Assembly (NCBI RefSeq): GCF_004212215.1
Contig: NZ_QVFV01000005.1
Span: forward strand, 1-64,000
Reading direction: 5' to 3'
DNA from: Leptolyngbya iicbica LK
Lineage (GTDB): Bacteria; Cyanobacteriota; Cyanobacteriia; Phormidesmidales; Phormidesmidaceae
DNA: 64,000 nt
Positions 62,613 through 64,000 of the stretch are shown here, piece by piece. A program made the position numbers and the translations under genes. The notes below the pieces were generated by a model. That model saw only the letters and a list, made by a program, of their open reading frames with translations. It did not search any database and was not told where the DNA came from. Positions within the stretch are counted from its first letter, which is position 1; the number at the start of each line of letters is the position of its first letter.

Positions 62613-63314
62613 AAACTCCGAATCAGGGGCTCAGTTACTGGCAGGGCTTATCTGCGGTTGCCTGGTCGGATAAATGAGGCAAGAATTCGCCTGCTGGCAA
62701 CAACTGGGATCACCTAATAATAGTTAGGTTACTCAATCCTTACCTAACCTGAGTTCGGGTTAAGCTGTGCGGATCATTCGCCAAGGAATAAATCGCCCTG
62801 GCTCACAGCAGAAGTCCGTTGAAACGGATGACCAATTTGGAGATGAGGACCGGCTTGAGTCCGTTTTAACGGACTTCGACCAATGAGCCGTGGGCTTTGA
62901 GTCCCCGGCGGGGGGATAACGTCAGGGATTTCTTGTCCTGAACTGACGTGATTCGGTTTGGACCGCAAATTCGGGAGGCCAGGCGTTGCGACTAGAGGGA
63001 TGCGATCGCTCACCCACGACAGTTTTCGCTGGCGTAGGGTTTTGGCTAAATTAGTTTGACGCCCAGAACGCTTACCGCCCATCCGCAGATGCGGCAACCG
63101 CAACGATTTGGCTTGATCCGTTGGCTGAACCACAATCCCTAGCGACCCCAATCACAGGCTATGCCCTCCATGATCATGAGCGCTTCTGACCTTGACCTTA
63201 GACGTTTGGAATCGTTCTGAGTCACGGGTGCATGAGCGGCATGCAGTCAAAAGACGGCGGCGGCGATCTGTGTAACATGATTGACAGCCTGGGGCGTTAC
63301 CCGGTTTTGAGCAG
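62613..63314. other. Gene-free region with related small hairpins
   Basis: 702 bases between the divergent genes truB and dinB. Two related hairpins occur at 62815-62828 and 62858-62875. The minus-strand frame 62774-63151 (125 codons) has Arg/Pro/Ser-rich composition without protein features and may be part of a degraded mobile element. No other gene seen. Confidence 0.5.
62815..62875. repeat. Two related inverted-repeat hairpins
   Basis: TCCGTT-GA-AACGGA (62815-62828) and AGTCCGTT-TT-AACGGACT (62858-62875) share the core TCCGTT/AACGGA and lie 29 bases apart. This looks like a dispersed intergenic repeat or remains of a small mobile element. Confidence 0.5.
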
Positions 63315-64000
63315 ATGGCGCATTCTGAAGGGTTACCGCTACGCAAAATCATCCATATCGATATGGATGCCTTTTATGCCTCAGTTGAGCAGCGCGACGA
63401 GCCCGCCTATCGCGGCCAGCCGATTGTCGTGGGGGGCACGCCGGAGCAGCGCGGGGCAGTCGCCGCTGCCAGTTATGAAGCGCGTAAATTTGGCATTCGG
63501 TCAGCCATGCCCGCCCGAGTGGCGCAGCAGCGGTGTCCGCACCTGATTTTTGTGAAACCCCGCTTTGAGGTGTATCGCGAGGTGTCGCGGCAGGTCCGCG
63601 CCATTTTTGCCCGCTATACCGACTTGATTGAGCCGCTGTCGCTGGATGAGGCGTACTTGGATGTGACGCAGAATTTGCTGGGAGAGCCATCGGCGATCGC
63701 GATCGCCCAGGCCATTCGCCACGACATTCACCAAGAAACTCAGCTCACGGCGTCGGCGGGGGTTTCCATCAACAAATTTCTGGCCAAAATTGCCTCTGAT
63801 ATGGACAAGCCCGATGGGCTGTACGTGATTCGCCCGGAGCAGGCGGCGGCCTTTGTCGCCACCCTCCCCATCGACAAATTTCACGGTATTGGCCGCGTGA
63901 CTGCCGCCAAAATGCACCAACTCGGCATTCACACCGGGGCCGAACTGCGGGAATGGTCCGAAGCTGATTTAGTGCAAAAGTTTGGCAAAGTGGGTCGGTT
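63315..64000 (+). CDS. dinB: DNA polymerase IV (Y family), 3' part beyond the window
   Basis: The ATG at 63315 starts a frame open to the window end (228 codons seen). Family motifs: IIHIDMDAFYASVEQRD (residues 12-28, metal Asp), VGGTPEQRGAVAAASYEARKFGIRSAMP, and the catalytic SLDEAYLDVT near residue 102. The helix-hairpin-helix part begins near the end (DKFHGIGRVTAAKMHQLGI). It is a lesion-bypass polymerase without proofreading. The C-terminal little-finger domain is outside the window. Confidence 0.95.
   Translation, partial: MAHSEGLPLRKIIHIDMDAFYASVEQRDEPAYRGQPIVVGGTPEQRGAVAAASYEARKFGIRSAMPARVAQQRCPHLIFVKPRFEVYREVSRQVRAIFARYTDLIEPLSLDEAYLDVTQNLLGEPSAIAIAQAIRHDIHQETQLTASAGVSINKFLAKIASDMDKPDGLYVIRPEQAAAFVATLPIDKFHGIGRVTAAKMHQLGIHTGAELREWSEADLVQKFGKVGR

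Noticed and set aside
62774-63151. 125-codon minus-strand frame, possible 3' end of an IS605-type element
   Set aside because: I could not find TnpB zinc-finger or DED motifs in any frame; only the hairpins support a mobile origin.

Overview
The window is cyanobacterial chromosome. It carries a ccmK3-ccmK4 beta-carboxysome shell pair, hemL of the C5 tetrapyrrole pathway, a pheophorbide a oxygenase/Tic55-type Rieske protein, a solitary groEL with a perfect CIRCE element together with hrcA, GNAT and AIR-synthase-like proteins of the Sll0786/Sll0787 families, and very frequent HIP1 octamers (GCGATCGC). The genus cannot be fixed from this sequence; gene content and base composition suit a Leptolyngbya/Synechococcales-like strain. 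No rRNA, tRNA or CRISPR array was found. Layout: 0.3-12 kb is core metabolism, mostly on the minus strand (dapB, metallophosphoesterase, a plus-strand BMP-type lipoprotein, groEL, hemL, queG, ispF, trmD), broken by a small AT-rich insert at 6.2-6.9 kb with an LRAT-like protein. 12-19 kb runs on the plus strand: tetR, osmC, an acyl-CoA-dehydrogenase-like gene, an NrtA/CmpA-like binding protein with an odd N-terminal extension, a GNAT and an AIR-synthase-like protein. The last two are two members of the nitrogen-starvation/Nit1C gene set, here without its nitrilase and radical-SAM genes. 19-28 kb is an AT-richer accessory stretch of membrane and secreted proteins, an FCD-type GntR regulator, an NCS2 purine/uracil permease and two tandem small paralogous proteins. 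28-47.7 kb returns to core and conserved genes (LysR, TPR protein, hrcA, Rieske oxygenase, pentapeptide protein, GT9, ispD, adenosine-specific kinase, ccmK4/ccmK3, nucleoside hydrolase, SLH lipoprotein, pyrB, methyltransferase, sugar-nucleotide synthase). 48.5-60.5 kb is an AT-rich plus-strand surface-polysaccharide locus: HepA-like ABC exporter, two pyruvyl-transferase-like proteins, one GT4, four DxD glycosyltransferase-like proteins in two paralogous pairs, and two sulfotransferases. It ends with an IS1-family element (60.7-61.4 kb) and holds a dead IS630 fragment. 61.7-64 kb has truB and the start of dinB. Regulation: two GTA-N8-TAC boxes are followed by -10-like hexamers exactly 22 bases downstream, one ahead of the NCS2 permease (25838-25879) and one ahead of the NrtA-like protein (15161-15202), which suggests NtcA control of a nitrogen-scavenging function. 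Four copies of WWTGTATACAWT occur only between 19.9 and 25.9 kb, around the gntR gene, and one overlaps the -10 of the permease promoter; they are the likely operators of that GntR protein. A possible structured RNA (perfect three-way junction with a competing hairpin, 13344-13425) lies between osmC and the acyl-CoA-dehydrogenase-like gene. The strongest candidates for undescribed biology are this 12-28 kb nitrogen-linked region and the sulfated/pyruvylated glycan locus.
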